A stretch of DNA of 64,000 bases from Archegozetes longisetosus (Eukaryota > Arthropoda > Arachnida > Sarcoptiformes > Trhypochthoniidae), in contig JAEMBT020000004.1 of assembly GCA_018873245.2 (NCBI GenBank), positions 10,164,652 through 10,228,651 on the forward strand, read 5' to 3'. Both the position numbers and the translations under genes were made by a program. Position 1 is the first letter of the stretch, and each line of letters starts with the position of its first letter. The notes beneath the pieces are model-generated. The model ran no database searches, was not told the origin of the DNA, and saw nothing but the letters and a program-made list of their open reading frames with translations. Positions 15,330 through 28,987 of this stretch are shown in pieces.

Positions 15330-15885
15330 AATTGGATGGCTAACTAAAGAGAAGTTATTTATAAGCATACGTCATACATAGAAGTTGTGAATCCATGTGA
15401 GCTGTGCTCGTACTTGAAAAGTTCTATTACTTATGTAAAACTAGAAATATTGAATTTGATATACCTGTACATCTTGTCGTTGCTTTATTCACGTATACCC
15501 AATATTTATTTCTTTTACTTAAAAGTTGGGGAAGTCGGTATTAAGTATTTGAAATTAAATAGGATAATTAATGAATGAAAAAACGTCAAAGATTATAAAT
15601 ATGCTAAGGGCTCACGTAGGCTCGCTTAAGGTCTCCTAAAAACTTTCTTATCCAACCACTTCACTCAATAATATTTTCAAAATAAAAATCTCAAACTTGA
15701 CTAATTGCACGTATGTTTACAAGCCCTATAACATCGACAAAAAGCTGAATAAAAACTTTCTCTCGTGTCCTTTTACAATTTTCGGCTTAAATCAAAGTAG
15801 ATTTATTTTTAACAATTTATAAAAACTTATAAAAACTTATTCATGCTTTTTGTTGATCTCGTCATTTTGTAGATTCAATTGAAAT
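15330..15885. other. Intergenic, no gene seen
   Basis: Only short low-complexity frames. A direct repeat of TATAAAAACT lies near 15,820-15,840. Confidence 0.5.
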
Positions 15886-15948
15886 ATCTCACTCACTCAC
15901 TCACTCACTCACTCACTCTCTCTCTCTCTCTCTCGCACATACACACAC
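15886..15948. repeat. (ACTC)n/(TC)n/(AC)n compound microsatellite
   Basis: About seven ACTC units, then about nine TC units, then a short AC-rich stretch. Confidence 0.95.
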
Positions 15949-17170
15949 CTAACTTTCAATAAATAATAGGAAATTGCTTTATAGAATTTGTTCGTCGAAT
16001 AAAAGACTTCGATGAAATAGAATATTGAGTCGAATTGTAATTTACATAATTGAGTAGTTCTTTGAAATACCATTTTATTCAGCACTACTTAAAATTGAAA
16101 ATCAAAGCAATCTCTTGAGTGAAATTGATATTTTAGTTATCATGATCTTATTGACGCGTTTGCTTGACATCAAAAAGCACTTAAAAAGTGAACTTGTCTT
16201 TCAATTTGACTTCTTAAATAAACATTAACTTTATATAAATAATCACTCATTTGTCAAACGGAGACAATCATTTGGTTTAGTCTATAAGTAGATAACTTGA
16301 AAATCTGTTCCAAGCTAGCCATTGTGAAAGGGGTTCTCATCAACTTCTCGACCCTCCGTTGCAAGTATTTGATATCTGGAACCCTTCTTACTCGACATAC
16401 ATCTTAAATAAGAAGAAAATTATAAGTTCTGAAACTTTCATAAATCATGGACTCAATAGCATAGCCAGTGTTCAGTCTGAAATGACAAATACAAATATAC
16501 AATACAGACTGTTGTATAGAATTGAGAAAGACTTTACAGACTATAACCTATTATTAATCATAAAGACTACAGTAGTTCGTCGCTTATTTTCTTTGATTAT
16601 CGCTGAATTTAAGCTCATCCGAAAATATGCTATTTATCAAATGTGATCATCTTTTTCAGTGGGATCCATTATCAAGAATAATCGTCTACAACATAAAGAG
16701 TACGATTCTATTGATTCATATTTATCTTTATTCTTTCTTCTTAAACACTAGAATAGGGAAGAACAAAAGATCAATTTAGATCCAGGTTAGGACTCGACAT
16801 ACAAACTAACTCAAGCTTATTTTGTTATGAATCGGTCTGTGCTGTGAGTTACATTATTAAAGATACTATTCTAGGCACCAAAATTCTTATTCAATGAATC
16901 AATTACGATTCTCACACATTTATACATCAGATCATAACACTAATGACTAGAATCAAGAATCGTTACTGAACTCATCGCAAATAAACGAATGCATTTCGCC
17001 CATTGAATCACGTTATCGAACTAATGAACGACAACACCCTATAAAGTCTGATTTACCTTAACAAATCTGACCTCTTAATGATCTGTTGACAAAAAACCAC
17101 ATCAAACTTCTGCTACATAACGTTATTGTGAAGATTAATGATTTCAATTTGAATAACTAGTTGTAGAAGG
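15949..17170. other. Intergenic, no gene seen
   Basis: Contains a 95-codon plus-strand frame at 16,359-16,646. I see no family motif, signal peptide or splice context, so it is not called as a gene. Confidence 0.45.
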
Positions 17171-17213
17171 AAATGATTGCAAAATGATTGCAAAACCATT
17201 GCAAAATGACTGC
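17171..17213 (+). repeat. Short tandem repeat, 11-bp unit, about 4 copies
   Basis: Four imperfect copies of AATGATTGCAA in a row, with the later copies diverged (ACCATTGCAA, ATGACTGCAA). Confidence 0.8.
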
Positions 17214-17780
17214 AATCTCTTCATTTCACTCTACATGAGAAAATAACAGAATTTCAAATTCTCGATAACTGTATTGATTTTCTACTACTGATAAATTTGC
17301 AGTTTTAAAGCATCAAATCAAATCTCATTTTTTACCATCCAAGCGATTCATCTTATTTGTATGAGAATATACTTTCTTAATTGAAAAATTGTCAAATTAT
17401 TCACTTGAAATTTTCACATGAAAGAGACCTAAACTAATTGAATCTGAAATATTTGCAAGTTCTCCAATTAGTTTTTCAACTCAATCAAAGCTTCAATGGA
17501 GAGAGCTTTCAAGTGATTATTTTTAGAATTGATCCCAATTATTTGACTTGACTTTAGATGATTTGATCTTAAGGAATAATGACTGATTGAAATTCTATTT
17601 CAGTTCTAATACTGCTTTTTATTATATGGTTCAAAACGACTTCCTTTGTTGAGCAACTGGTTTCACGTTGAATTTTTTTATAACTCAGATTTAATATTGA
17701 AAAATTGCTAATAAAATTCTGAGCTCTTCTATTTATTTTCAGGAAGCAAAGAATTCAATTTAGAGGTAATCTAAAGATAG

Positions 17781-17820
17781 TGATAGTAGTCTTAGCATTG
17801 ATAGTAGTCTTAGTATTGAT
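17781..17820 (+). repeat. 18-bp direct repeat, about 2.2 copies
   Basis: The unit TGATAGTAGTCTTAGCAT occurs twice in tandem with one mismatch, followed by a partial third copy. Confidence 0.8.
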
Positions 17821-20730
17821 CAAGATCAAACGAAATCCCCAATTTCGAAATTCCTTAAAACTTATTCAATCAGTTACAATCCATTACGAGTAAGAAATCC
17901 TTAAATAAGGTCACTTTTTCCTCCTCGCTTAAATATCAATAATATTAATAATTATCTTTAAAGATATTGCTAATTATTCTGATTTTTCATTCCTGGAAAT
18001 TTCACTTTTCAATCAAAACATGAAAGACCGAAAACTTGTTACACTCTTTGAAAAAATAACCTTCAAATAGGAATGAAAAATATTTAAAGTTTTAATGGTG
18101 AAAAATAGTTTTTATTAGGTAGGAGCCTGAAACGCTTATTATAGCGTTCACACTTCATTTGTATTTATCAATTTTCTTCCTGAAAGTGAGCTCTTTTTCA
18201 AAAAAAAACGTCTATAACTAATAGGATTAAGTTAAGCAAGTTTTTTGTGCAATTAGATAAATATCCTTATAACAAAATAAGCGATGTTAAGTCTTCTATT
18301 TTAAGATATATGGTATTCCGACATTTTGTGTTATTTAGATGGTATTGATTAGATTAAATAGTTTAAATATTTGTCTCACTCAGCGACAACTAATAAAACC
18401 TTCAAAACCTGTATTTACATTGGCATAGCTTTTACGGGCAATTTGATCATTCGATATCGATTTTCTATTTGAACGCATAAACTTTTTAAACTTAATCTCT
18501 TTAATACAAGACTTTTCTAATAATCGAAGACAGTCGAGCAATACGTTACATCTACAATATTGGTGAATTCGATCTGATAAAAATCAAAGTAAAGATACCA
18601 ATTGAATAGATCGGCAATTGATTTGCTCCATTTAACTGGAATCGAATCGAATATGTCGAGATTTACTATCACTTTCCAGTCATGAAAGCAATTCTTAATG
18701 ATAACAGTGATTTTGAGTGTCACTTTAGTTGGACTGTCAGAAAAAGAGAAAAGTAGCGCTCAAATAATGTCAGCAAATATTGTTGAACGTTATTTTCTGC
18801 TGAGGACTCATTTAACTGCAACACTTTTAAACGTGAAGCTAAAAGCAATCATAATGGCAATTAACAGACAATTCGTATTCAGAATACGCATCATCTGATC
18901 GGAGGCTCTGATAATTATCTCATATTAGACGTAAAGTCTAGGCAATTTAATGAAAATTTTAACTTCAATCTTACCAAATATGGCTTAAACTATTATCTAG
19001 TGGAAGGAAATTTTCCAAAACTTACATTAAATCATATAAATTGATAGTAGATTGAAATTAAGTTTTGAATACGCAAATCGTTTGTGAAAGCTATAAATGA
19101 CTTATAAATATCTAGAAACTCAATTTTCAAATGAAATGAAGATGGATTCAAGTTAATCTACAGAAACTAAAAAGCATCTAATAATTTTCTAAAAGATTGA
19201 ACCCGAGCTATGCTCTATATCACAATTATTTCACGTAAATTCTTTTTGACTTCGTTAGACTTATGAATTTGTGAGTTTTAATCTTAGAAGAAAATACTTG
19301 AGTAAATAAAATAAATGAATCTAAAATATTTATAAATTGAATCCTCTAATGAGAGAAATCTGAAAAACTGTTCATATTTTGCTCAAGACAATATTTGATG
19401 CGATCAATTGCTAGTCTAGCAAAAGAAAATAGAGAACTTCCAGAAGTTGTTTAATTTATTTATAACGAATCTCAACTGGAGAAAGTTTGAGCAAATAAGC
19501 ATCAATTTTTAATGAATTAAGCTTTGCAAATGAAATTAGCTCTTAATGAAGTTTGTTTGACTGTAGACATAAGACATTAAAGCCGAACAACTGTTGTTAT
19601 CAAAACAAATCAATATAATACATCTCTAATAAAACATATAATTGCTATTTTCCTGGTTCATACCAGTCTATTTAATACTAAAATTTCTCATCAAACATTT
19701 TAACCCTCAACCCATACCTTATTTGCTTTAACTCTTCCGCTAAATTAATCAAAAGTTTTTAAATAAATATGACTTAGACTTTTGGAGTTATCACTGAAGT
19801 AAAGTCCTAATTTTGTGCTCCAAACTATTGTACTTCATACTAGCAGACAATATTTTCAATGTAAACATCCTAACGATCTTTACGGTTAACAATAGCTCTC
19901 AATTGACTGCATATATAATTTGCAAATATAAGTAGGATGAGTTTACTTTTTTCTATAGTGATTCGTTGTAAATATTTTTGATCATTCAATAATTTGGAAT
20001 TTAATCCGAATAATTTGGTCAATTTTTCATATGCTTTCTGATTAGATGAAATTTGGCAAAAAAATCTAAAGAAAGGATGTTTGTGACTGTTTTCAACCTT
20101 TTTTATGCCATTCATATGAATTATGCCAGTATTCATAGAAATGAATAATAGAAACTTTTACAAACATTCAAATCTCACGATATTATATCCAGTTGAGTAG
20201 CTTTATTTTTGGAAAATAATCTATTTCGTGAAAAAAAACCTACAGTCAACTCGTTTTCTTGGGCTCAATATTGAGATTATTATTGAAGTCAAGAGTTATA
20301 AATAATTTGAGTGCAGACCAGTACGCATCTGAACCTAAAATTCTCGAAAATAGATTCTTTCCATTTAGATTCACCACTTTTCACCACTTTTTCAGTTGAA
20401 TCTGTTGTATAAACAGATACTTTTCTGAAAACGTTTCTAGTATAGCCCTATATTGTTCACAAAATTGAAGTTTTTTAAGTAATATGCCTCAGATGTATAA
20501 TTCTGAATATTACCTAATAACGCCTTAAAAATTGATGTTCTGTTAGGTGAGTAAGTTATTGATTGTACTCCAGATAGATATTTGCAAGTCTATTTAAAGA
20601 TTTTCCAATTGAACATTAATTGAATCAATTAATATAATTTTTATTTTATTGATGTCATATTTGAACATGGCATTAAATTAAATGAATAGGTAAGATCTAT
20701 AAGTGAATTACGATTATAGTGCACATAATT
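17821..20730. other. Intergenic, no gene seen
   Basis: Includes an 88-codon minus-strand frame at 19,870-20,136 and small frames near 18,517-18,898. None has recognisable motifs or splice context. Confidence 0.45.
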
Positions 20731-20943
20731 GTTTGGGTATAGGCGAATCATGTTTTTTACAACAACAATATTCCTCTATACTTAGAGCGCCACGCGCTCT
20801 ACCCACATACCTAACCAAACTTAGCTCAACCTAAATCAGTGGTATTAGTGCTAAGTTTTGTTAAATTAGGTTAAGCATGGAACTAGGTATAGGAGAACAT
20901 TGCTATGATAACCATATTGTTCCTAACGCTATATGTACCCAAC
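20731..20943. mobile_element. Foldback / MITE-like inverted-repeat element
   Basis: The 213-bp segment is largely an imperfect palindrome. The outer ends pair (GTTTGGGTATAGGCG against the complement of CGCTATATGTACCCAAC). An inner pair joins CAATATTCCTCTATACTTAG with the complement of TAGGTATAGGAGAACATTG. A central pair joins CCTAACCAAACTTAG with CTAAGTTTTGTTAAATTAGG. The left half also holds a small GC-rich hairpin, AGAGCGC-CAC-GCGCTCT. There is no coding capacity. The structure fits a non-autonomous DNA transposon (MITE). I could not define a target-site duplication, so the family is unassigned. Confidence 0.6.
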
Positions 20944-23900
20944 TGTATAACATTAACCCAACTATAACCTGTTATAATATTTTTGTTTGTTAGGTTAAAC
21001 AGTTACGAGATAATCCAAACATAATAAAATTGTTGCAAGTAATATGTTCAACAGTTTACTTTATTAGTTCTGCCCAGTTTTTCTCATATTGTGATTTAAC
21101 TGGAGTAAATTAGACAACTTTTAATAGTTATTCGATTGAAAATAAGGTTGAGTCGTTCACTTGGTAACTAACTCTATTACAGTTTTATTTGCAGATACAT
21201 TTTAGATGTATTTCCTTTCAGTGCATAATATAATATTCTTTGCAGAAGCATGTACAGATATTTCAAGTGAATTAATTTATAAGACTTAGTGCACGTTTAA
21301 ATGTTTGCATATCTTGCAAAGTACTATTTGAGCTCATTTAAAATGTAAAATTTAATAAGAGAACTTCAAATACATTTCGAATTACAAGCAAAGGACTCAC
21401 GAATTTTATAAGGGTAGCTTTCACTACAGAATCGCATAATTTCTTACATACAATTACCATATTTAAACATTTCTGGCAAATCTTCGGAACAGCAGATCAA
21501 AAATGTAATCATATTTTTTGGTCAGACTTGCAATAGGATTTTCCATAATTTTTTTGATTGAAGTTTTTCGAGCGAAAAAGAACTGAATCTTTTATGTTTC
21601 TGAGCAGGCACTGAATTAATCTAAAGCATAAAAATGTTGAAAGTAAGGTTCAACATGTTAGCAAAAAAATTACTTAAAGCTATGTTGAAAGCAGTCTCTC
21701 TATAAATAGTTAAACTAATTCTGGCTGTACACTCAAAAGTTTAATAATCCTTGACAGCAACCAAAAGTGATGCGTTGCTATGGGATGCTTTCCATCTGAT
21801 TATGATACAGAGAATATTAAGAAACTTGTACTATATTGATTATAATAATTGAAGCTAACTGCAAGTTAACTTCAGTAATAAATTCATGTGCATGACAGAT
21901 AGGTTTGCATAGTAACCTTCCTTTTCTTGTTGCTATAGAAGACTAGTTCTTAAATGTAATATTGACGCAAACACTTGCTACAATTGAAGATATAATTTAT
22001 TACTCATTAAGACTCAGTATTGCTTCAATTGTTGTACTTCTAGGCATTAAAAGTTATTTAGAAAATGCATAAACACACAAAATTGTAACTCTATATACTG
22101 TTTGGTCTCTATTTCTTATTGATGTTATTTCTATTGCGTACTCTCCGTCATAAATAAGGATTGAGTAGAATTTAATGCCTATGATCTTATAGAGGCATAA
22201 GATGAGTGCTTCATATCTATCGGTCGTTACTGTCAATAATCAGAGATTCGATTGTTATGCTATAATATAATTGGTGACGAGCAAAATGAAATTCCATCTT
22301 TGGCCGACGTTAGGACTGTTCCATATTTCATGATAAGTAGCAATGATGTTAGTACTTATCATAATAATATAAGTCTACTCGGTGGAAAATCCGATTCGAT
22401 TTTTTCGTCCAAATCATAATAATTTGACAAGTTTGTACGTTTATGTACATTTTTGTGCACTTATGAACTGCATTAAGTACAACTGCATTGAACAGGTATT
22501 CCGGAATGAATGTAGATTTAAATCAGTTCTTAAGACTCTCTTTAAGTTTTGAGCCAAAGGTACACAATTTTTTACCCAATAAACTACTTGCGTAGTAAAT
22601 TGATAATCATGCGAATTAAACATTTGGAGCCAATCATAAAATATTCGACATTATAGAAATTTCTAATAGGCCTTTCTGTTGTTGGTGTTGTGCAAATATC
22701 AAACATAATATTATATGTGAAAATTGAACTGAATCGATCATCTCCTACTTCTAGCATTTCTTACCCGACAATTCAGTCGAGACGGACAAGTGTTTAGAGC
22801 AAAAGTCAATGAAAAGTTGAGTTTGTCTTTTATGAGTTGAAGCTGAGTTTTGCTACTCGACGCCTGATTCGTTTGACACAGAGCTCAAAAGAAAACACTG
22901 ACACGCACTTGCGATTGTTTGCTTTCTACAACTAATCATACAAGACAACACCCATACCATGAGGTATATAATTACAACTCAAGCCTACCATCTTATAAGA
23001 ATCTTCCTCCGAGGCCAAAATTAACAAAACAGAGCTTTACATTTCTAATATGCTTATCTTCGCCTTTGATTAACAGATGCTATCCATCAGAAACTAAAAA
23101 CCGAAAGATTAGCTTTGAACCTTTTTTTACATAAATATTGAGTTACAGTTAACTAACAGACTCATTAGCTTTGTTTGGGATGACATTCACATATTGACTG
23201 CTCGTTAACTCCATATTCAGTTTTTTAGTACTTTAACGATGCATTTAATATGTTCTTCAATATGTGTAACAATTGCCCATTTGTTCAACAGTTGTTTAGG
23301 AAAGAGAAGAGCGAACGAATTCTACTATCAAGTGCAGCACTCAGTCATTATGAATTAGTCAAATAATTATTAAGGCTTTTGTTCATAATGAACAAGTAAA
23401 GTTGAGTTATGGAGTGGCTGAAATACTTATAAAAGTTGCATTGCAAGATATAAATAGCAGACAAGATATGCAATTGACTGAGACGGTGTAATTTACTCTG
23501 TATGAATTATTAATCTTTTAGAAATTTCATCCAACACTATCTTTTTGGATGGATCAAAACTAAAAATTTGGCAACTTTTCATATCACTACTGAGTTTGTT
23601 TAATCAATTTGTACGAATGATAAATCAATTATCATCAGTGTTTAGGCTTTGGTTAAGTTTTGACAAAATGATTAGGTTCTATACGATTGTTTTAGGTGTT
23701 TCTCAACTGCAAAGTTTATCGTATTATTGCGATAAAAGTGACTTTGTTTTATCTTAAGTGAATAGTTTACAATATAATATTAAGTGAGGTCCTAAGTGAC
23801 AATTTTGTTTACTTCGGATCCTAGTTTGAGAGCTCTGTTGAGTCTGAGCACATTTTAAAATATTAGTTCTTATAACTAGTTCAAGACTCTATTATTAAAT

Positions 23901-26900
23901 TAGCTATTTTCAAGATAACTTTAGAAATCTTTTCTAAGCTTCAGTTTTTTTTAACTTTCTTTTCAGAAGAGTCTCATCAAAATAAAATCGTTCAGACAGC
24001 TGAAGGCGTTTATATTGTTATAAGAATCTGAAGAGTGCTCCTCAAGTGACAGATAAGAACACCGCAAAAGACTTGGAATTGATTTTCAGGCGTAAGTTTC
24101 AATTTCAGTCAATTAAATAATCGATTTGAAGGGTAGGATTTGAGATATAAACAGTTTTTATATAAAAGCAGGTCAATAATAAGTTTAGTTTGTAGTCTGA
24201 TTGAAAGAGTAGCAATCAATTTTTATTACTTTATTCTATTCAATCGACTAAACGACATTAATTGAATAAATTGCTTAACTATTTTCAAAGACATAATGCC
24301 AACGATATAAGAAGTGCAAACAACAGTCACAATACTTTCAATTTTCTTAATTTATCGAATGTTACACATTTATATTTAATGATAAAGATCTTTAATTTAG
24401 GCCAAATAAATCAATGGTAATCTTGATTATGTTGACTAAACGAATGAGATCTGCTTTTGTCAGTGTGCGCGTTATTATATAGCCAGTTGACACGTTATTA
24501 ATAGTTAATAATAGTTGGGGTCAATATTGTCACTCTCCGTAGTTCTGTGAGAGATTTATATAAAGTCTGACACTATTAAAAGGTAGAGCCAAAACTCAGC
24601 TCTTATATACCATTTGCGCTAATTATTAGTATTTCTACTAAAATCCTCATAAATCCAACTCAACTTATTTTTCATAGCGTAAAGGCTCCAATCATTCATC
24701 TTCAGATATACTCAATAGAAATTGCAAAGAGATGTAGAAATTCAATAATAATGTGACTAAAAGTTTATATTATATATTTCTTTCGTATCAATCAAATGCC
24801 GGTCCGTTCCAGTCGTCAAAGTTGCACAACTCAGTAGAAAATAACTGTTAGTTTTATATCAATGGAAAGACTGTTTAATTATTCATATTGTGAGCGAATT
24901 TAATGATTTGCAGTCCAGTGCATTGTGTCTTATTATTATTCGCATTAATTTTCGATCAAAGTCTTATTTGACGAATAAAATAAGAGAAAGTAGTAGAAAG
25001 TGATTTAAAATCAAATTGCAGTTCTTAAAATACAAAAAATAAACTAGAAATATCTTTCAAACTTATATAAAATTCAAGTTAAAGATATGGTAGAGGATTA
25101 GGATTAAAGACGTGTAGCAAGCATTTTGCAATCATATGTTTAAAAGATTGTGTTCTAATTTAGGCACAAAGTCAATTTACATACATCCACCTAACAAGTA
25201 TTAAGATAGTTGCTTAGATTTAACATATTATTATATTGATTTTTTAAATAACTATTTTCGGTACCCATCAACGAGGTAGGATTTCAATTCTATAGTCGCT
25301 TGAATGCAGTGTCTTAAGGCATAATTGATTCAATTACATTAAATGTAAAGTTATAATCAATTTTTATGGTTAACCAATAGAATCATTTCCGTGTAGAGTT
25401 TCCAAGTTTTTAGAAACCTAGATTATATTGCGGTTAAAGTTTTAAATAAATTTTTGAATAATATGCATAGATTAAAATAACTGATGCGCACAACTGTGCA
25501 AAACACGAAATAAAACGTTTTGTTATTCTACAGTAGTTCCTCGAGTCTATCTTAAGTCTATCTGAATAATTTGGTTTAACCCATTTCTTCCAGTGAGAAC
25601 ACTGAGCAGAATAATAATTGTCTGGTCTTCTTAAAGTTGCCTAAGAACTTATTCTTTCCAAATTGAGAGAACATGAGATAATAAAAGAGTTAAATGCAGT
25701 TTGAACTTGAAAAGCGATTATTTATTATGAAAACTAGTGAAGAATTGTTTTGTAGAGTTTAACGAATTCAATTTACAATATAAGCTAGTACTCTAAAATT
25801 GAATAGTAAGAGGAAAGCACTCGACAAAAATCTTCTTATATTTAATAAATCAAATGAAATCATCTGTTTGAATATTTAGTAGCTGTCAATCAAATGTCTT
25901 ATAAGATTTACATCATCTCTGAAAATGCATAGTTCAGGGCTAAACAAGTTTCGCTTATTGTGAGCTTAACTTATTTCAAATTTTTCAACTGATCCTTTTG
26001 TTGTGAAGTTTATTTCAAACTTAAAAGTGAGACACTGAACAATTTAATGAAAGACAAACAAGCTTTCTTCACAACTGTTAAGAAATACTAGTATAACTCT
26101 CACAATCATAACATTACAGAAACTATTACAGCAAACAAGGAAACTGTGCAGATTAAAAACTGGAAACAAACAATTGCATTATACTGTTAAAAGTCAGCAA
26201 GGTTTCAGTTTCAATTTTCAAAAATTAATTGCTCATGTTAGGCTAGGCGTCCAAAATTAATTCTCATGTATTATTAGCTTCAAGATGTTAATTAGAAAAT
26301 AGTTGTCAATTTTGATTTCTACAAGGAAAGATTACTATGAATTGTTCAGTTTTACCCAGGATAAAGTTTGAGCAATCATAATTGATAATTATTTTCCTAT
26401 TTATAGTTTGAAACTAGCAATATACAAGTTCTGGAGGTGTGACTTAATTTAAGCAATTAATTTTTGAAAATTTAAACTCAATCGAGCTGGTTTTTAGCAG
26501 TATAATACAATTGTTTGATTCCTAGTTTTTTATCTGCACAGTTCCTTGTAGAATGTGCGACAAAAGTAGTTAATAGTTTTCGACTTTTTTCCTAATCAGT
26601 TAATGATTAAGGCCTAGAGCTTGTTATAATTTGCTTATTGTAGATCTAGTTTGAGGTGAGAAAGAAATTGCAAAAATTAAGCTTTGCAACTTTTCAAACG
26701 AGAGTCAAATATGTATGTATGCAGTTTGGATGCAAATATTTCATATTGGTTGACATTGTTTACATGTGAATAGCACTTAAAGTTATTACTTTATATCTGT
26801 TGTGTTCTCAATATATTAAATACACAAGGACATGTTATATAACTTAAATTTATTAACAGTAATCCATTCTTTAATCTTGTGTAGCGTTTAAGTGACATTC

Positions 26901-28964
26901 CCTACTATGTCGCAAAGCAGAGCAATAGACAATATTCGGAATTCCTAATTTCTATTAATCAAGAGTTCTGATTAAAAAGGAAGATGTTATTGAACATTGT
27001 TGTGAATGAGAAATGATGCTCAAACCAGTAGCATATAAGCTTAAGCGATGAGAGTGATTGTTAAAGTATAGCTCGAATCTATAGAATTTGCTCGCATTAT
27101 TAATCACAGCAAGTATTGCACAGTTGCCAATGATATTCTTTGACGTAAATCCTTTCGTTTAATCTTAGCTAATGAGAAAAAAACGACTTATTTGTCAAAT
27201 ATGTTTACTAGAAGTGAATTTGTTTAATCAAAATATAACTTCATATTATGCTCTTTAAACGATAGTCGAAAATATTTGATAAATATGCTATTAATATATT
27301 ATTATATAAACTTTCCTTAAGAGCTAATATAGGTTCAAATTGCTTGTCTTCTCCTCAATTAGCAGCTCAGATATAACCGACAATCTTTAATAATTTTATT
27401 ACAAAATTAATTCCATTATTACTCAATGAACCATTGGATCTGAATTTTTATGTACACTTAAAAACTTGCAACACTTTTCTCAACTCAAACGTTTAAATAC
27501 TAATGAGGTAATGTTGAAAACTGACATTTCTCAAATTATCAATTTCTAGATCACTTGTCTAGATCTTCGTTTACGAAATCGATCTATACAATTTACATAA
27601 CTTATTCAAAATAGAAATTTCATTATCAAGTTTTAATGAATGTCATGAACAACAATTTTTCAAGGATGTGGAAAATAAAACCAGGAAAAAAGTTATTCAA
27701 ATCAAAAAATATTTTTCTTACAAATTACTATCTGTTATCTTAGATCATGAGAGAGGCGACACACAGAGAGTAAAATAATGTTTTGGGATCAATTTTAAAT
27801 ATTAATAACAAAATGATAGCTAAACAGAACTCGTTATTATCATAAAATTATTATTATTTCTTCAAAAAGCATGTTATGTACACAACGTGTGTATTCTTTC
27901 GAACTATTCTATTAGTAATTTGTTTTCTTCAACAAACCATTATATACTGTGACTTCATAAAATCATTTATCACCTGAAAAATTCAATGGAAATTTTGTTT
28001 GTTGGCAAAGTTTCGGCCATTCAAACGAAAAAGAGTCAAAGTGACATTCTGTCACGCTGTTTACTGGCTTGCACTCATTTGTCTTAAGTAAGTTTAGCTG
28101 CAAAAACTATAATTGAATTTTGTATACCTTGCAGTCCAGCTATAGTTATAAAGCTATCTAGCTCAATTAAAAAAACTTGAACTAACATTCAATCAGTGAA
28201 TAGAAGATTTCATTATTCGTCTGGGTATTCAAATGATTATAATTTAACATATTTTGGAAAGAAACAAAGTTGAGGATGTTGTCTTTTTCAATAGAATAAG
28301 ATGTCACGAAAGTTTGTTTAAAAAGCTTATTTACCAAATGATCGGTCATATGGCAAGCTTAGCTTCTATATCATTAAATGATAAATAGTATCCCTTCTGA
28401 TTTAGTACATGATAAACAAAGCATAGCATTGAGAATAGTAGCATATCATCAGTTGGAGGAGAACTAATATAATAACAGATGCATTACTCTAGTCTACTGT
28501 AGAGTATGTCGAAAAGCATGTGTTTGCAGGTTAGCATTATGATAATATGAGGAATATACTAACTGGAGATCTTATTGAAATCTCTTAATAACATTTGCGT
28601 TTAAGTTGTCTCCATGTAGGAATACTAAACTGAACACTCTTATATTTTGAGTGGTTAAACTATCTTTATTGAGAGGATCATCAATTTTATTCTGCAAAAT
28701 ATCCACTTCACTATAGATGTTATAAGTTATAGTATTTTTATTCTCGGGTCTAAGCTTGGGATTCTTTGACGCATCCGTATGTACAGAGAATGAATAAATA
28801 CTATTCTTAAGCTATTGTATTTGACGCTTTCGAGTTTTGCACCAGAAATCTTCTGGAATAACTTCACAGATACAAATTCAATGAAAATTCAGACTATTTG
28901 ATAAAGATATTTCCATTTAAATGGCTTTTATTATAATAGGAACTTATATTAAAAACCAAGTATT
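20944..28964. other. Intergenic, no gene seen
   Basis: Eight kilobases of AT-rich sequence with only chance-length frames. A 71-codon plus-strand frame at 22,919-23,134 has a Pro/Tyr-rich start (LPSYKNLPPRPKL) that looks mildly protein-like, but it has no family match. Confidence 0.45.
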
Positions 28965-28987
28965 GATATATATATATATATATATAT
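28965..28987. repeat. (AT)n microsatellite
   Basis: About eleven AT units. Confidence 0.95.

Noticed and set aside
5203-24571. The 16-mer TTATATAAAGTCTGAC occurs exactly at 5,203-5,218 and 24,556-24,571, with partial matches near 17,038 and 29,453.
   Set aside because: In 64 kb of such AT-rich sequence several exact 16-mer pairs are expected by chance, and the flanks are not similar.
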